Source: Paenibacillus sp. MMS18-CY102
GTDB taxonomy: Bacteria > Bacillota > Bacilli > Paenibacillales > Paenibacillaceae
Assembly: GCF_009789195.1 (NCBI RefSeq)
Contig: NZ_WSTC01000014.1
Location: forward strand, 89,719 to 153,718
Direction of reading: 5' to 3'
Length of the DNA stretch: 64,000 nucleotides
The notes beneath the pieces are model-generated. The model searched no databases, was not told the origin of the DNA, and was given only the letters and a program-made list of their open reading frames with translations. This document shows positions 23,748-32,619 of the stretch, piece by piece. Positions within the stretch are counted from its first letter, which is position 1. Each line of letters opens with the position of its first letter. A program made the translations under genes and the position numbers.

Positions 23748-24758
23748 ATGGCATCGATTACGGATGTGGCAAAGCATGCGGGCGTCTCGATCACGACAGT
23801 TTCCAAAGTGATTAATAACTACTCTGACGTCAGCGAGAAGACGCGGAAAAAAGTAAATGAGTCGATTCAGTTGCTTCGCTATGAGCCGAACGTCGTCGCG
23901 CGCGGATTGGTCAAAAAGAGGTCGTGGACGATTGGGATTTTGTTGCATAATATTATGACCAATCCGTTCGTATCGGAATTAATGGCGGGCATGCAGCAGG
24001 CTTTATCCAAAAGCGGCTATGATCTGCTGCTCCTATCGGCAGATTTTGACGATCCAGATTATTCGATCGTGCGCCATTGCTCCAGCCGGAATGTCGATGG
24101 AATGGTCGTATTTGGGGTGGGGCGCGACCACCAGATTCCGCTGGATCTTGTCAAAGCAGAATTGCCGACGATGTTCGTCGATGCCGACCTAATCGGGCGG
24201 CGCGCAGGCTACATAACGGCAGACAATCGGAACGGAATTTTGATGGTCATGGAGCATCTGTATGAGCTTGGGCACCGAAAAATTGCGTTCGTTTCTGGGT
24301 TTATGGGCTTCGTCGCGGGGCGGGCACGGTTTGAAGGCTATCAGCAGGGGCTTAAGCAGTTTGAGTTGCCTTATCATTTTGATTATGTAGAGATTTGCAG
24401 TTTCGACAGCATCGGGGGCTATAATGCGATGCAGAATCTGCTCAAGCTGCCAGATCGGCCAACAGCAGTTGTGTGTGCAGCCGATGCTATCGCGCTTGGT
24501 GTTATGAATGCGATTACAGACGCGGGGCTGCAGGTTCCTGCAGATATTTCGGTTGTCGGATTTGACAATACAGCGTTTGCTTCGATCGTTAAGCCTGGGC
24601 TATCCACGGTTAGCCAAAATATTTATTCCATCGGGGAGCGGGCAGTCAATCAACTGATCGAGCTGGTTGAAAAGCCGAATCATATCCCGTCGGTTGTTGT
24701 AGAGCCAGTTGAACTTATTTTGCGGGAGTCAACTTCTGCACCGCGCAGCATCACTTAG
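23748..24758 (+). CDS. LacI-family transcriptional regulator
   Basis: Residues 1-55 are a LacI HTH and hinge (ITDVAKHAGVSITTVSKVIN, then VVARGLVKKRSWTIG). The remainder is a periplasmic-binding-protein fold ending with ISVVGFDNTAFASIVKPGLSTV. Full length is 336 aa. No sugar-uptake or catabolic gene is adjacent, so the ligand is unknown. It follows the DUF92 gene by 12 bp and may be read from the same transcript. The ATG at 23748 is favoured over a GTG three codons upstream because AAAGG is nine bases away. Confidence 0.92.
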   Translation: MASITDVAKHAGVSITTVSKVINNYSDVSEKTRKKVNESIQLLRYEPNVVARGLVKKRSWTIGILLHNIMTNPFVSELMAGMQQALSKSGYDLLLLSADFDDPDYSIVRHCSSRNVDGMVVFGVGRDHQIPLDLVKAELPTMFVDADLIGRRAGYITADNRNGILMVMEHLYELGHRKIAFVSGFMGFVAGRARFEGYQQGLKQFELPYHFDYVEICSFDSIGGYNAMQNLLKLPDRPTAVVCAADAIALGVMNAITDAGLQVPADISVVGFDNTAFASIVKPGLSTVSQNIYSIGERAVNQLIELVEKPNHIPSVVVEPVELILRESTSAPRSIT

Positions 24759-24786
24759 GAAAGAATTCGTCCCATTATACAAAAGC

Positions 24787-24833
24787 AGGCTCGCTAACCT
24801 TATCGATTGACAGGTTAGCGAGCCTATTTATTT
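24787..24833 (+). terminator. Bidirectional terminator
   Basis: AGGCTCGCTAACCT and its complement flank TATCGATTGAC. A T-rich tail lies on plus, between two convergent genes. Confidence 0.88.
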
Positions 24834-24845
24834 GGCGGGAAGCGA

Positions 24846-26636
24846 CTATTTCGTCAGCTCCTCCATCTGTTCGATAAGCTGTTCAAACACGGCCATCGCT
24901 TGCTCAATCGGCTCTGGCGTAGACATATCGACGCCTGCGCGTTTGAGAATATTGATGGAATAGTCGCTGCCGCCGCTCTTCAAGAAGCCGAGGTAGCGCT
25001 CGACCGCAGGCGCGCCTTCGTCGAGAATTTGTTTTGCGAAGCTCGTTGCTGCAGAGAAGCCTGTCGCATATTTGTACACATAGAAGCTCGTGTAGAAGTG
25101 AGGAATCCGAGCCCATTCCACTTCGATGTCCTTATCGACGACCATGCCTTTGCCGTAGTACAGCACGTTTAGGTCGTAATAAATTTTGGACAAATCTTGC
25201 GGTGTAAGCGACTCTCCGGCTTCTGTACGCTCGTGTACGATTTTTTCGAATTCCGCGAACATGGTTTGGCGGAATACGGTCGTACGGAACTGGTCGGCGT
25301 AGTAGGTGAGCAGGTACATTTTTTCTTTAGGATCAGTCGATTTGTTTAGCATGTAATCCATCAACAGCGCTTCATTAAGCGTAGAAGCGACCTCTGCGAG
25401 GAAGATGGTATATTGCGCGTCACGATAGTTCTGCGTAGTGTCCGAGTAATAGGAGTGCATCGCATGGCCCATCTCGTGCGTCAATGTAAACATGCTGTTC
25501 AGGTTATCTTTATGGTTTAGCAGCACGTATGGATGGGTGCCGTATGCGCCCCAACTGTAAGCGCCGCTGCGCTTGCCTTCGTTCTCATACACATCGATCC
25601 AGCCTTGGTCGAAGCCTTCTTGCAGGACGTTCAGGTAAGCATCGCCAAGCGGCTTAAGGCTTTCTTTGACAGTTGCCTTCGCTTGGTCGTACGTGATGTC
25701 CATCTTAAACTCGTCAACGAGCGGAGCGAACAGGTCATACATATGCAGCTCGTCGACGCCAAGCAGCTTTTTGCGAAGCTCCATATAACGGTACATAAGC
25801 GGAAGATGCTTATGGATCGTATCAATAAGGTTCGTATACACTTCCTTCGGAATGTTATCGCCGAAGAGCGACATTTCGAGGGAGGAAGGGTATTTGCGGG
25901 CGCGGGAATAGAAAACATTTTTCGTTACGTTCGCATTGAGCGTGGCAGCCGTCGTGTTGCGCAGCTTGTTGTAAGTATCGTACATCGCCTTGAACGCATT
26001 TTCCCGAACCTCACGGTTTTTGCTTTCTAAAAATTGTATGTATCGGCCTTGCGTCAGCTCGACTTCTTCACCTTGTTCATTTTTTACTTTCGGGAACTTC
26101 AAGTCCGCGTTGCTGAGCATGCTGTAGATCGTATTCGGCGCTTGCGTAACGCTGCCTACTTGAGCGAGCAACGCTTCCTCGGATTTCGACAGGATATGCG
26201 CTTTTTGGCGGCGCATTTCTTCTAGCGTCTTCTTGTATAACGCAAGATCGCTATTATTAATAAGTGCATCAAGCTGCTCGTCAGAGAGGCTTAGCACCTC
26301 AGGCGTAACATAAGACAGCGCTTCGCCAGTCTCTACGCTAAGCTTTTTTGTTTTATCGGAAAGCGCTTGGTAAGTTGGCTCCGCCGTATCCTCGTGATGG
26401 CGCATGTTGGCGAATACGTAGAGGCGCTCCACATGCAGCGACAGCTCGTCCTCAAGCTCGAAGCATGCTTTGAGCTGGGCAGGGTCGGCTAGTTTGCCTT
26501 CATATTCCGCAGCTTTTTTAATTTGTTCCTTCGCAAGTGCATATTCACGGTCCCAGGAAGCTTGGTCGCCGAACAGATCCTCCAACTTCCAGTGATGTTC
26601 AGCTGCGGTTTCAGAACGTTTCGGTACGCTTGTCAT
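24846..26636 (-). CDS. pepF: Oligoendopeptidase F, with a possible secreted form from an upstream start
   Basis: An M3-family zinc peptidase of 596 aa that cuts short peptides. The zinc site is in TLTHEMGHAMHSYYS, and the usual HHWKLEDLFGD start and FAEFEKIVHE stretch are present. The start at 26636 follows GGAGGAATACG. The same frame runs on to an ATG at 26792, which has GAGGTG five bases upstream and encodes a textbook signal peptide (MKWYSALLPVLLLPTALLGD, then SASNVHAQ). Two products, cytoplasmic and exported, are therefore possible. Bacillus PepF is linked to peptide turnover and sporulation control. Confidence 0.93.
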   Translation of the reverse strand: MTSVPKRSETAAEHHWKLEDLFGDQASWDREYALAKEQIKKAAEYEGKLADPAQLKACFELEDELSLHVERLYVFANMRHHEDTAEPTYQALSDKTKKLSVETGEALSYVTPEVLSLSDEQLDALINNSDLALYKKTLEEMRRQKAHILSKSEEALLAQVGSVTQAPNTIYSMLSNADLKFPKVKNEQGEEVELTQGRYIQFLESKNREVRENAFKAMYDTYNKLRNTTAATLNANVTKNVFYSRARKYPSSLEMSLFGDNIPKEVYTNLIDTIHKHLPLMYRYMELRKKLLGVDELHMYDLFAPLVDEFKMDITYDQAKATVKESLKPLGDAYLNVLQEGFDQGWIDVYENEGKRSGAYSWGAYGTHPYVLLNHKDNLNSMFTLTHEMGHAMHSYYSDTTQNYRDAQYTIFLAEVASTLNEALLMDYMLNKSTDPKEKMYLLTYYADQFRTTVFRQTMFAEFEKIVHERTEAGESLTPQDLSKIYYDLNVLYYGKGMVVDKDIEVEWARIPHFYTSFYVYKYATGFSAATSFAKQILDEGAPAVERYLGFLKSGGSDYSINILKRAGVDMSTPEPIEQAMAVFEQLIEQMEELTK

Positions 26637-26792
26637 CGTATTCCTCCTAGAATGAGAATTCGGTGGTATGGCTTCAGATCCGAGTTGCCTAGCATAGGAT
26701 AATGGTGCCTGAGCGTGGACGTTGGACGCGGAATCGCCAAGGAGAGCAGTCGGCAGCAGCAAGACAGGCAGTAGAGCGGAATACCATTTCAT
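26637..26792 (-). other. In-frame N-terminal extension of pepF encoding a signal peptide
   Basis: 52 codons upstream of and in frame with the pepF start encode n-, h- and c-regions (MKWYSALLPVLLLPTALLGD, cleavage likely after VHAQ or nearby) and a short linker. GAGGTG lies five bases before the ATG at 26792. Whether it is translated is not known. Confidence 0.55.
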
Positions 26793-26876
26793 CGGAACAC
26801 CTCGCAGCACAGTTTGCCACTAGTATGCCGGTATAGGCGTGGGCATATCCGCCTGAATTGGAATGCCCTGCCCGAT

Positions 26877-27056
26877 TTAGCTGCCCATTGTCGTCAAGCT
26901 GTAGACGATGAGAAAAAAGGCAAACAAAATGAAGACGATAGCAGAAAGCGCAAGCGGGCGGCGAAGGGAAGCGGGAATATTGTTCCGATTCATAAGAATT
27001 GCCACGCCTAACACGAATGCTGCAATGATGAAGATTAGCGTTGCCTTAGGATCCAT
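26877..27056 (-). CDS. Small two-helix membrane protein, 59 aa
   Basis: It starts with MDPKATLIFIIAAFVLGVAIL, has a short basic loop (NRNNIPASLRRP) and a second helix (LALSAIVFILFAFFLIVYSL). The helices span about residues 5-21 and 34-54 with a positive loop between, so both ends face outward. AGAGGAT lies about twelve bases upstream. It lies upstream of pepF on the same strand, 84 bp before the longer pepF start. I do not recognise the family. Confidence 0.65.
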   Translation of the reverse strand: MDPKATLIFIIAAFVLGVAILMNRNNIPASLRRPLALSAIVFILFAFFLIVYSLTTMGS

Positions 27057-27162
27057 GAACGATCTTATCCTCTCGTAGTGACTAGTATGCGGATGCTGTA
27101 TCCGATATGTTCGCCATCAACTTGGAATATCCTTCCGCTGATGTTGGGCGAATAGCAGGAGG

Positions 27163-27396
27163 CTATACTTCGCGGAATGCCATCATAATGGCAGAATGTT
27201 CATCCTCGCGGCCAGCAAAGTCAGTTAGGCGGAAGCGGTTCTCAGCCCAATGGAGCATTTCGGGACGGCTAACGAATGTATGGCATTCCTCGCCCCATTG
27301 ATCGGAAATCTCACGTACGATTAGCGTTTTGCCTTGGACCTCGACGGTGAGCATGTTGTATTTGTCGGTTTTGTAGATTTGATGCTTCTTAAACAT
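27163..27396 (-). CDS. Hypothetical protein, 77 aa
   Basis: A small soluble protein with a beta-rich N-terminus (KYNMLTVEVQGKTLIVREIS), a WGEECHTFVSRPEMLHWAE helix and a closing DEHSAIMMAFREV. The ribosome binding site GAGAGGGG precedes the ATG, and codon use is normal. I do not recognise it. It is divergent from the methyltransferase gene. Confidence 0.65.
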   Translation of the reverse strand: MFKKHQIYKTDKYNMLTVEVQGKTLIVREISDQWGEECHTFVSRPEMLHWAENRFRLTDFAGREDEHSAIMMAFREV

Positions 27397-27559
27397 GGGC
27401 TATGCCCCTCTCAAAGGTTTGCATTCATCATAGCCAAAGAATAGGGTGGAAATCAACCTTAACTAGTGGTAAGATTAGGTACCCGGAATCCACGCGGCGG
27501 CTTAATCGACCGGTGCCGGACGAGAAGAGAACTGTAAGTTGAGAAGGAGACGAGAAGAG

Positions 27560-28267
27560 ATGAGCGAAAACAAGAAGGAAATCTATGAACAGGTTGGCGT
27601 TGCAGCCACTTGCCGAGGGTTTGAAGAATACAAGCGAATGTTTGTATTGCCTGATGAATTGGGCCAATCACGGATACTTGATATTGCAGGCGGCGCAGCT
27701 TCATTCACGGCCGATTGCCATGCGCAAGGGATAGACGCCATTGCGGTTGATCCTAGGTATGCATTAGGGCCAGAGCTGATGCTCGCGGACGGGAAGCAAG
27801 AGATTGAGACATCCACCGAGAAGCTGCGTGCATTATCCCATCGCTTCGACTGGACTTTTTACGGCAATATTGATCTTCATCGGGAAGGCCGGTTGCGTTC
27901 GTACGATAAGTTTGCAGCAGATTATGCGTTATCTACGGCGAATAGCCGTTATATAGCAGGTTCTCTCCCGGAGCTGCCTTTTGAAACCGGAACGTTCGAT
28001 TTCGTGTTATGCAGCCATTTTTTATTTTTATATGCGGAACAATTCGATGCGAGTTTTCATGAGCGGGCAGTGCTTGAGATGATGAGGTTATGCCGTGCAG
28101 GCGGCCAAGTGCGCATATATCCACTTCTGTCGCTACGGTGGGAGCCGTATCCGCATATGGACAAGTTGCTGGAGGCTATCCGTCAAGCAGGCGGCCGCCC
28201 AAGATTTGAGCGGTCACAGCTGCCGTTTATGCCAGGTTCAGAGGACTTGCTGGCCATCGAAGTTTAA
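27560..28267 (+). CDS. Class I SAM-dependent methyltransferase-like protein
   Basis: A 235-aa protein with a Rossmann core: motif I reads SRILDIAGGAASFTADCHAQG, followed by AIAVDPRYALG, and motif IV-like GTFDFVLCSHFLFLY. Motif I (DIAGGAASF) is close to the usual D-x-G-x-G form with an alanine replacement. The substrate is unknown. The ATG at 27560 follows AAGGAG. Confidence 0.8.
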   Translation: MSENKKEIYEQVGVAATCRGFEEYKRMFVLPDELGQSRILDIAGGAASFTADCHAQGIDAIAVDPRYALGPELMLADGKQEIETSTEKLRALSHRFDWTFYGNIDLHREGRLRSYDKFAADYALSTANSRYIAGSLPELPFETGTFDFVLCSHFLFLYAEQFDASFHERAVLEMMRLCRAGGQVRIYPLLSLRWEPYPHMDKLLEAIRQAGGRPRFERSQLPFMPGSEDLLAIEV

Positions 28268-28296
28268 TTGCAATTTTTGTAGGCCGCATGTATAAT
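28268..28296 (+). promoter_or_regulatory. Sigma-A promoter of the cold-shock gene
   Basis: TTGCAA and a perfect TATAAT are separated by 17 bp. Transcription would begin near 28303, giving a leader of about 39 nt. Confidence 0.8.
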
Positions 28297-28304
28297 AAGT
28301 GTAT

Positions 28305-28320
28305 TCGCCGTATACGGCGA
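28305..28320 (+). promoter_or_regulatory. 16-bp perfect palindrome in the cold-shock leader
   Basis: TCGCCGTATACGGCGA begins at about the predicted transcription start and ends 9 bp before AGGAGG. As RNA it is a 6-bp stem with a 4-nt loop; as DNA it could be an operator. Confidence 0.6.
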
Positions 28321-28341
28321 TAAGCTTAGGAGGTTGTTTAC

Positions 28342-28539
28342 ATGAAAGGCACAGTAAAATGGTTTAACGCAGAAAAAGGCTATGGCTTCATTCAAGTAGA
28401 GAACGGTGAAGACGTATTCGTACACTTCTCCGCAATCACAGGCGACGGCTTCAAAACACTTGAAGAAGGTCAAGCAGTAGAATTCGACATTACCGACGGT
28501 AACCGCGGTCCACAAGCAGCTAACGTCATTAAATTATAA
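28342..28539 (+). CDS. Cold-shock protein, CspA/CspB family
   Basis: A 65-aa single cold-shock domain that binds single-stranded RNA and DNA. RNP1 (KGYGFIQV) and RNP2 (VFVHFSAI) are intact, and [13 protein letters not shown] opens the protein as in Bacillus CspB. It has its own strong promoter, an AGGAGG ribosome binding site and a terminator. Codon use is highly biased (for instance GTA, GAA), as expected for an abundant protein. Confidence 0.96.
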   Translation: MKGTVKWFNAEKGYGFIQVENGEDVFVHFSAITGDGFKTLEEGQAVEFDITDGNRGPQAANVIKL

Positions 28540-28576
28540 GATTAAAGCTTATAATAGATGCCCTAGCACGACGAAG

Positions 28577-28608
28577 AGGCTCTCTGCTCAAGCAGAGGGC
28601 TTTTTTCT
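28577..28608 (+). terminator. Terminator of the cold-shock gene
   Basis: A GCTCTCTGCT / AGCAGAGGGC hairpin is followed by six T. Confidence 0.85.
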
Positions 28609-28632
28609 TGCCTATGGGTTCCTATATAGGAG

Positions 28633-28686
28633 AAAAAGCCGTCTATTCGCTGAACGTGTTAGGTTCAACGGATAGGCGGCTTTTTT
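28633..28686 (-). terminator. Bidirectional terminator, serves the MFS gene on the minus strand
   Basis: A long stem begins AAAAGCCG and closes CGGCTTTT, with GAAC/GTTC nearest the loop. T runs occur on both strands. Confidence 0.85.
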
Positions 28687-28713
28687 CGTTTGGGCATGAT
28701 TAATGCCCTTTAT

Positions 28714-29904
28714 TCATGTGGATCGCCGCCCTGATAGATGCTTAGCAATGAAGCCCATGGCCGCAGCGCACGCTAATCCGGAGGCGATCAGGTAAAACGA
28801 TTCACGGCCCATATGCCCGTACACATAGCCGCCGAACAGTCCGCTAATTGCGCCCGATATCCCGTTCCATACGACGGCGAATACCGCTTGGCCAGAGGAA
28901 CGGAAATCATCAGGGATCAAATGGGAAATATACCGCAGCGATGTCGTAAAGAAAATGCCGAATGTTACGCTATGCATCAACTGCGTAATGACGACCATCC
29001 ACGGCTCCGTCATCTCAGCGACAAGTAGCAGCCGAATGGCATAGAGGGCGCTTGCGATAAACAGGAGCGGCAGCTCTTTGAATTTGTGCCCATACTTGCC
29101 TAATAGGAAGAAAATCGGAATTTCGCTGCAAGCCGATAGCATCCAAGCTAGTCCAACTAAAGAGTCGCTTGCGCCCATGTGGCGAAGGGTAACAGCTAAG
29201 AAGCCTTCGTACATGCGATGGGCTGTCGATATGACGAGCAAGATGGCGAAGAAAGAGACGACCTCTGGCTTGCGCAGCAAATGAAAGAAGCCGGAGAAAT
29301 CCATTTTTTTGGCAGCGCCCTGATAATCCCGAAGCAGATACGTTAGCGCTAGCGAAACCCCGATCGTACATAAGGCGAGCGGAATGGTGTAGCCAGAGCC
29401 GGCCTGCTTCAACAGTAAGCCGAACGCGTAGGCGGATAAGGCGAAGCCGAGCGACCCAAATATTCGAATATGTGCATAAGGCCTGCCGGTGTGGCTGCTA
29501 GATAACAGAATTAAGCTATCGCTGAGCGGATTAATTGGTGTTTGAAAAAAGTAAAAGCCGACCATAACCAGGCAAGTGAGCACAAACGTATCAATCGGAA
29601 ATAGGAGCGACACCATGACAAGCTGGCCGAACAGCAGCACATGAAGCAGCTTTTTGATCGTTCGGTATTTGTCGCTGGCTATCCCCATAATTAAGTTCGC
29701 AACGATGGAGATAAGCGGACCTGTAGAGTAGATCACGCCAATCTGCTGCTCGGAAAACCCCTTATCTAGAAAATATAAAGGGAAATAGGAGACGGTGAGC
29801 GCTTGCGTAGCATAGGCGGCAAAGCTAAATGCACGCAGGGCGGTTGTTTCTTTCTGGGCGGTCGATAGCCCGGGCTTTACGGCTGCATGAGATGTAGGTT
29901 CCAA
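28714..29904 (-). CDS. MFS transporter, sugar/nucleoside:H+ symporter-like (MFS_1-like)
   Basis: A 396-aa protein with about twelve helices. The layout (YFPLYFLDKGFSEQQIGVIYSTGPLISIVANLIMG split across helices 1-2, SDKYRTIKK loop, TPINPLSDSLIL, HIRIFGSLGFALSAY) is that of the LacY/HcaT-like MFS_1 group, which includes Bacillus YwbF. Members import sugars, nucleosides or aromatic acids with protons. No metabolic gene is adjacent, so the substrate is unknown. The start is TTG 29904 with AAGGAG at rather long spacing. Confidence 0.87.
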   Translation of the reverse strand: MEPTSHAAVKPGLSTAQKETTALRAFSFAAYATQALTVSYFPLYFLDKGFSEQQIGVIYSTGPLISIVANLIMGIASDKYRTIKKLLHVLLFGQLVMVSLLFPIDTFVLTCLVMVGFYFFQTPINPLSDSLILLSSSHTGRPYAHIRIFGSLGFALSAYAFGLLLKQAGSGYTIPLALCTIGVSLALTYLLRDYQGAAKKMDFSGFFHLLRKPEVVSFFAILLVISTAHRMYEGFLAVTLRHMGASDSLVGLAWMLSACSEIPIFFLLGKYGHKFKELPLLFIASALYAIRLLLVAEMTEPWMVVITQLMHSVTFGIFFTTSLRYISHLIPDDFRSSGQAVFAVVWNGISGAISGLFGGYVYGHMGRESFYLIASGLACAAAMGFIAKHLSGRRST

Positions 29905-30071
29905 GATGTAGGTTCACTCCTTGATATAAAGGGTGGGCGGCGTCCTCCGCTCCGTGTATGTACCTCAGTATACCATGGCATTTCGGAACGAAGGGGAGTA
30001 TTTTCGGAAACGGCCCAAGGCTGGATTTATAGACCGTAAAATGTTAAATTAGGAATGGAGGATTGCGAAGA

Positions 30072-30389
30072 ATGGAGAAATATCAGTTCGTTTGGAATGA
30101 CCGGCTGGGCATCTCGCTGCCGAACCTCGAACACGAATGGGACGAGTACTCGGACGCCGAGCGTCTTCGCATCGTCGAGCAGTGGGAGATGATTAGGGGA
30201 ACAATCCCTGATCGGATAATGGCCCTGGAGCAGCTCATCCGCGTACAGCAGGCACGGCTATACGATGAGGATGATTTTGAGACCAGTTGTTTGCTGAACT
30301 TTGATATTGCAGAGCTCGCAAGCCGGATTAACGATTTACATATTTGGTACCGCATCAATCAAGAGATTGAACCGCGGCGTCATTCCTGA
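30072..30389 (+). CDS. Hypothetical protein, 105 aa
   Basis: A charged, mostly helical soluble protein (EHEWDEYSDAERLRIVEQWE, then IPDRIMALEQLIRVQQARLY) with a W/Y-rich end (DLHIWYRINQEIEPRR). The ATG at 30072 lies ten bases after GGAGG. It heads a likely operon with the terpene synthase gene (33 bp gap) and pfkA. I do not recognise it. Confidence 0.72.
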   Translation: MEKYQFVWNDRLGISLPNLEHEWDEYSDAERLRIVEQWEMIRGTIPDRIMALEQLIRVQQARLYDEDDFETSCLLNFDIAELASRINDLHIWYRINQEIEPRRHS

Positions 30390-30422
30390 CGGATCGGACA
30401 CAAAGGAGGCGCCTAGCTCGAC

Positions 30423-31499
30423 ATGAGTGCAACGAAAAGGCGCTTGATGCCAACCGGGGCGCTACGGATGATGTATCGCGTATACAAATTCGTGCTGCCT
30501 GAGGTGCGCAGTGAGCTTGCGCTCTGGCGGCAGCGTGCAGCAAGCATCCCAGATCCAGAGCTGCGCACACAAGCGCTCGCGAGCCTTGCAACCAAGCAGT
30601 TTCACTGCGAGGGCGGAGCGGTGTATGCCGCCGCCATTCCGGCATATCGGCATGTTTTGATACCGCTCATTGTAGCGCTGCAGACGATTAGCGATTACTT
30701 GGACAACCTGTGTGATCGAAGCACATCGCAGGAGGCGGACGATTTTCGGCTGCTTCATCAGTCGATGCTTGATGCGATCGATCCTTGCGCAACTGCTCGG
30801 GATTATTATGAGCATCGAGTGGAACGGGATGATGGAGGATACTTGCAGCAGCTGGTGCTAGTTTGCCAACAGGCTATCAAGCAGTTGCCTTCCTATTCTT
30901 GCGTCCAGCCTTACGTTACGGAGCTCGTTAGTCTTTATTGTGATCTTCAAGTTTATAAGCATATCCGAATTGAGCAGCGAGGGCCTGAGCTCTTAGCATG
31001 GCGCGAACGCTTCGGCGATCTGGCGCCTCATTTGCAATGGAACGAGTTCGCGGCCGCCACGGGATCAACGCTCGGCATGTTCATGCTGTTCGTTGCGGCA
31101 GCAGAGAACGGCTTGGCTCCCGATGAAGCGAAGCGGGTTCGGGACAGTTATTTCCCGCATGTATGCGGGTTGCATATTATGCTTGATTATTTGATTGATC
31201 AAGAAGAAGACCTGGCAGGCGGAGACTTGAACTTCTGCAACTATTATGCGGATCAAGAGACGCTCGTAAGCAGGATTGGATTCATAGCCGATCATGCTCG
31301 TAAAGATGTGCGCCGGCTGCCGGACAGTAAGTTCCATCGTTTGGTTATTGAAGGGCTATTAGCGTTGTATTTGTCCGATCCGAAGGTTAGAAGCCAGCGT
31401 GACGTCAAGCGAGTAGCGAGGCGCCTTATGCGCCGCAGCCCGTTGTCACGATTGTTTTTTTATTGGAACAGCATCTGGATAAGAGCAAGGCAAGCATAA
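30423..31499 (+). CDS. ytpB: Tetraprenyl-beta-curcumene synthase, YtpB-like (DUF2600)
   Basis: A 358-aa class IB terpene synthase that cyclises tetraprenyl diphosphate to tetraprenyl-beta-curcumene, the first step to C35 sesquarterpenes in Bacillus spores. Signature blocks are FVLPEVRSELALWRQRAASI, KQFHCEGGAVYA, LQTISDYLDNLCDRS (aspartate-rich), LHIMLDYLIDQEEDLAGGDL and FCNYYAD. The start follows AAAGGAGG at long spacing (13). pfkA begins 23 bp after the stop, so the two are probably cotranscribed. The prenyltransferase and second cyclase of the pathway are not in the window. Confidence 0.92.
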   Translation: MSATKRRLMPTGALRMMYRVYKFVLPEVRSELALWRQRAASIPDPELRTQALASLATKQFHCEGGAVYAAAIPAYRHVLIPLIVALQTISDYLDNLCDRSTSQEADDFRLLHQSMLDAIDPCATARDYYEHRVERDDGGYLQQLVLVCQQAIKQLPSYSCVQPYVTELVSLYCDLQVYKHIRIEQRGPELLAWRERFGDLAPHLQWNEFAAATGSTLGMFMLFVAAAENGLAPDEAKRVRDSYFPHVCGLHIMLDYLIDQEEDLAGGDLNFCNYYADQETLVSRIGFIADHARKDVRRLPDSKFHRLVIEGLLALYLSDPKVRSQRDVKRVARRLMRRSPLSRLFFYWNSIWIRARQA

Positions 31500-31522
31500 G
31501 ACATCGATAGGGGGATACGAAT

Positions 31523-32491
31523 ATGTCAGCAGTGAAATCGATCGCCGTCCTTACAAGCGGAGGTGACTCGCAAGGAATGAATGCAGCGGTTCGTGCGGTG
31601 GTGCGGAGCGCTATATTCCATGGCATTGAAGTGTACGGGGTGCAGCGTGGATATCAAGGTTTGTTGAACAATGATTTGCGCCAAATGGACCTTCGCAGCG
31701 TAGGCGACATCATTCAGCGCGGAGGAACGATCTTGCAGACGGCACGCTGTAAAGAGTTTATGACGGCTGAAGGGCAGCAGCGTGGCGCAGAGATTCTTCG
31801 TGAGCGCGGCATTGATGGGTTGGTCGTCATCGGCGGTGACGGTTCCTATCAAGGAGCTAACAAGCTAAGCAAGCTTGGCATCAAAACGATGGGGTTGCCT
31901 GGCACGATTGATAATGACATTCCATTCACCGACTTCACGATCGGATTCGATACGGCTGTTAGCATCGTCGTTGATGCGATCAACAAGCTGCGCGATACGA
32001 TGACTTCCCATGAGCGTTCATCGATTGTTGAAGTAATGGGACGCCATTGCGGCGATATCGCATTGTATGCTGGACTTGCAAGTGGCGCGGAGACGATTCT
32101 CGTGCCTGAGGTTCCATTTGACCTTAACGAAGTATCGAACCGGATGGCTGATAACTTCCGCCATGGCAAACGACACAGTATTATCGTCGTAGCTGAAGGT
32201 GCAGCGCGAGGCGATGATATTGCAGCAGCGATTACGCAAAATAACGGCATCGAGCCGCGTGTTACTGTACTTGGGCATATTCAACGCGGCGGCGCGCCAA
32301 CGCACAATGACCGCATTTTGGCGAGCCGACTGGGCGATTTTGCCGTACGCAAGCTAATGGAAGGCGACTCCGGCAAATCCTGTGGCATCATCAAAGGCGA
32401 ACTGGTTGTTACGGATATCGATACCGTCGTAAATACGAAAAAATCGTTTAATATGGACATGTACGAGCTGGCGCTTCGCCTTTCACAATAA
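31523..32491 (+). CDS. pfkA: ATP-dependent 6-phosphofructokinase
   Basis: The committed glycolytic kinase, 322 aa. It shows VLTSGGDSQGMNAAVRAV, VVIGGDGSYQGA (ATP), the catalytic PGTIDNDIPFTD, MGRHCGDIAL and VLGHIQRGGAPTHNDR. Glutamine replaces the usual proline in SGGDSPGMN, which is mild. Unlike Bacillus, no pyk or accDA is adjacent; the gene follows ytpB. RBS: AGGGGGA. A large terminator follows. Confidence 0.97.
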   Translation: MSAVKSIAVLTSGGDSQGMNAAVRAVVRSAIFHGIEVYGVQRGYQGLLNNDLRQMDLRSVGDIIQRGGTILQTARCKEFMTAEGQQRGAEILRERGIDGLVVIGGDGSYQGANKLSKLGIKTMGLPGTIDNDIPFTDFTIGFDTAVSIVVDAINKLRDTMTSHERSSIVEVMGRHCGDIALYAGLASGAETILVPEVPFDLNEVSNRMADNFRHGKRHSIIVVAEGAARGDDIAAAITQNNGIEPRVTVLGHIQRGGAPTHNDRILASRLGDFAVRKLMEGDSGKSCGIIKGELVVTDIDTVVNTKKSFNMDMYELALRLSQ

Positions 32492-32522
32492 GACCCACGT
32501 TGGGGGCAGCAGCCAATTTAAT

Positions 32523-32590
32523 AAGCCTTATGTAAGGCAGCTATGTTTCGGGGAACTTCCCAAAACGGCTGCCTGGCATAAGGCTTTCGT
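32523..32590 (+). terminator. Terminator of pfkA
   Basis: AAGCCTTATG-AAGGCAGC pairs with GCTGCCT-CATAAGGCTT over a 26-nt loop. The tail is only modestly T-rich (TTCGTTATG). Confidence 0.7.
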
Positions 32591-32619
32591 TATGTTGTAG
32601 CTATTCATGCGGATTGCGC

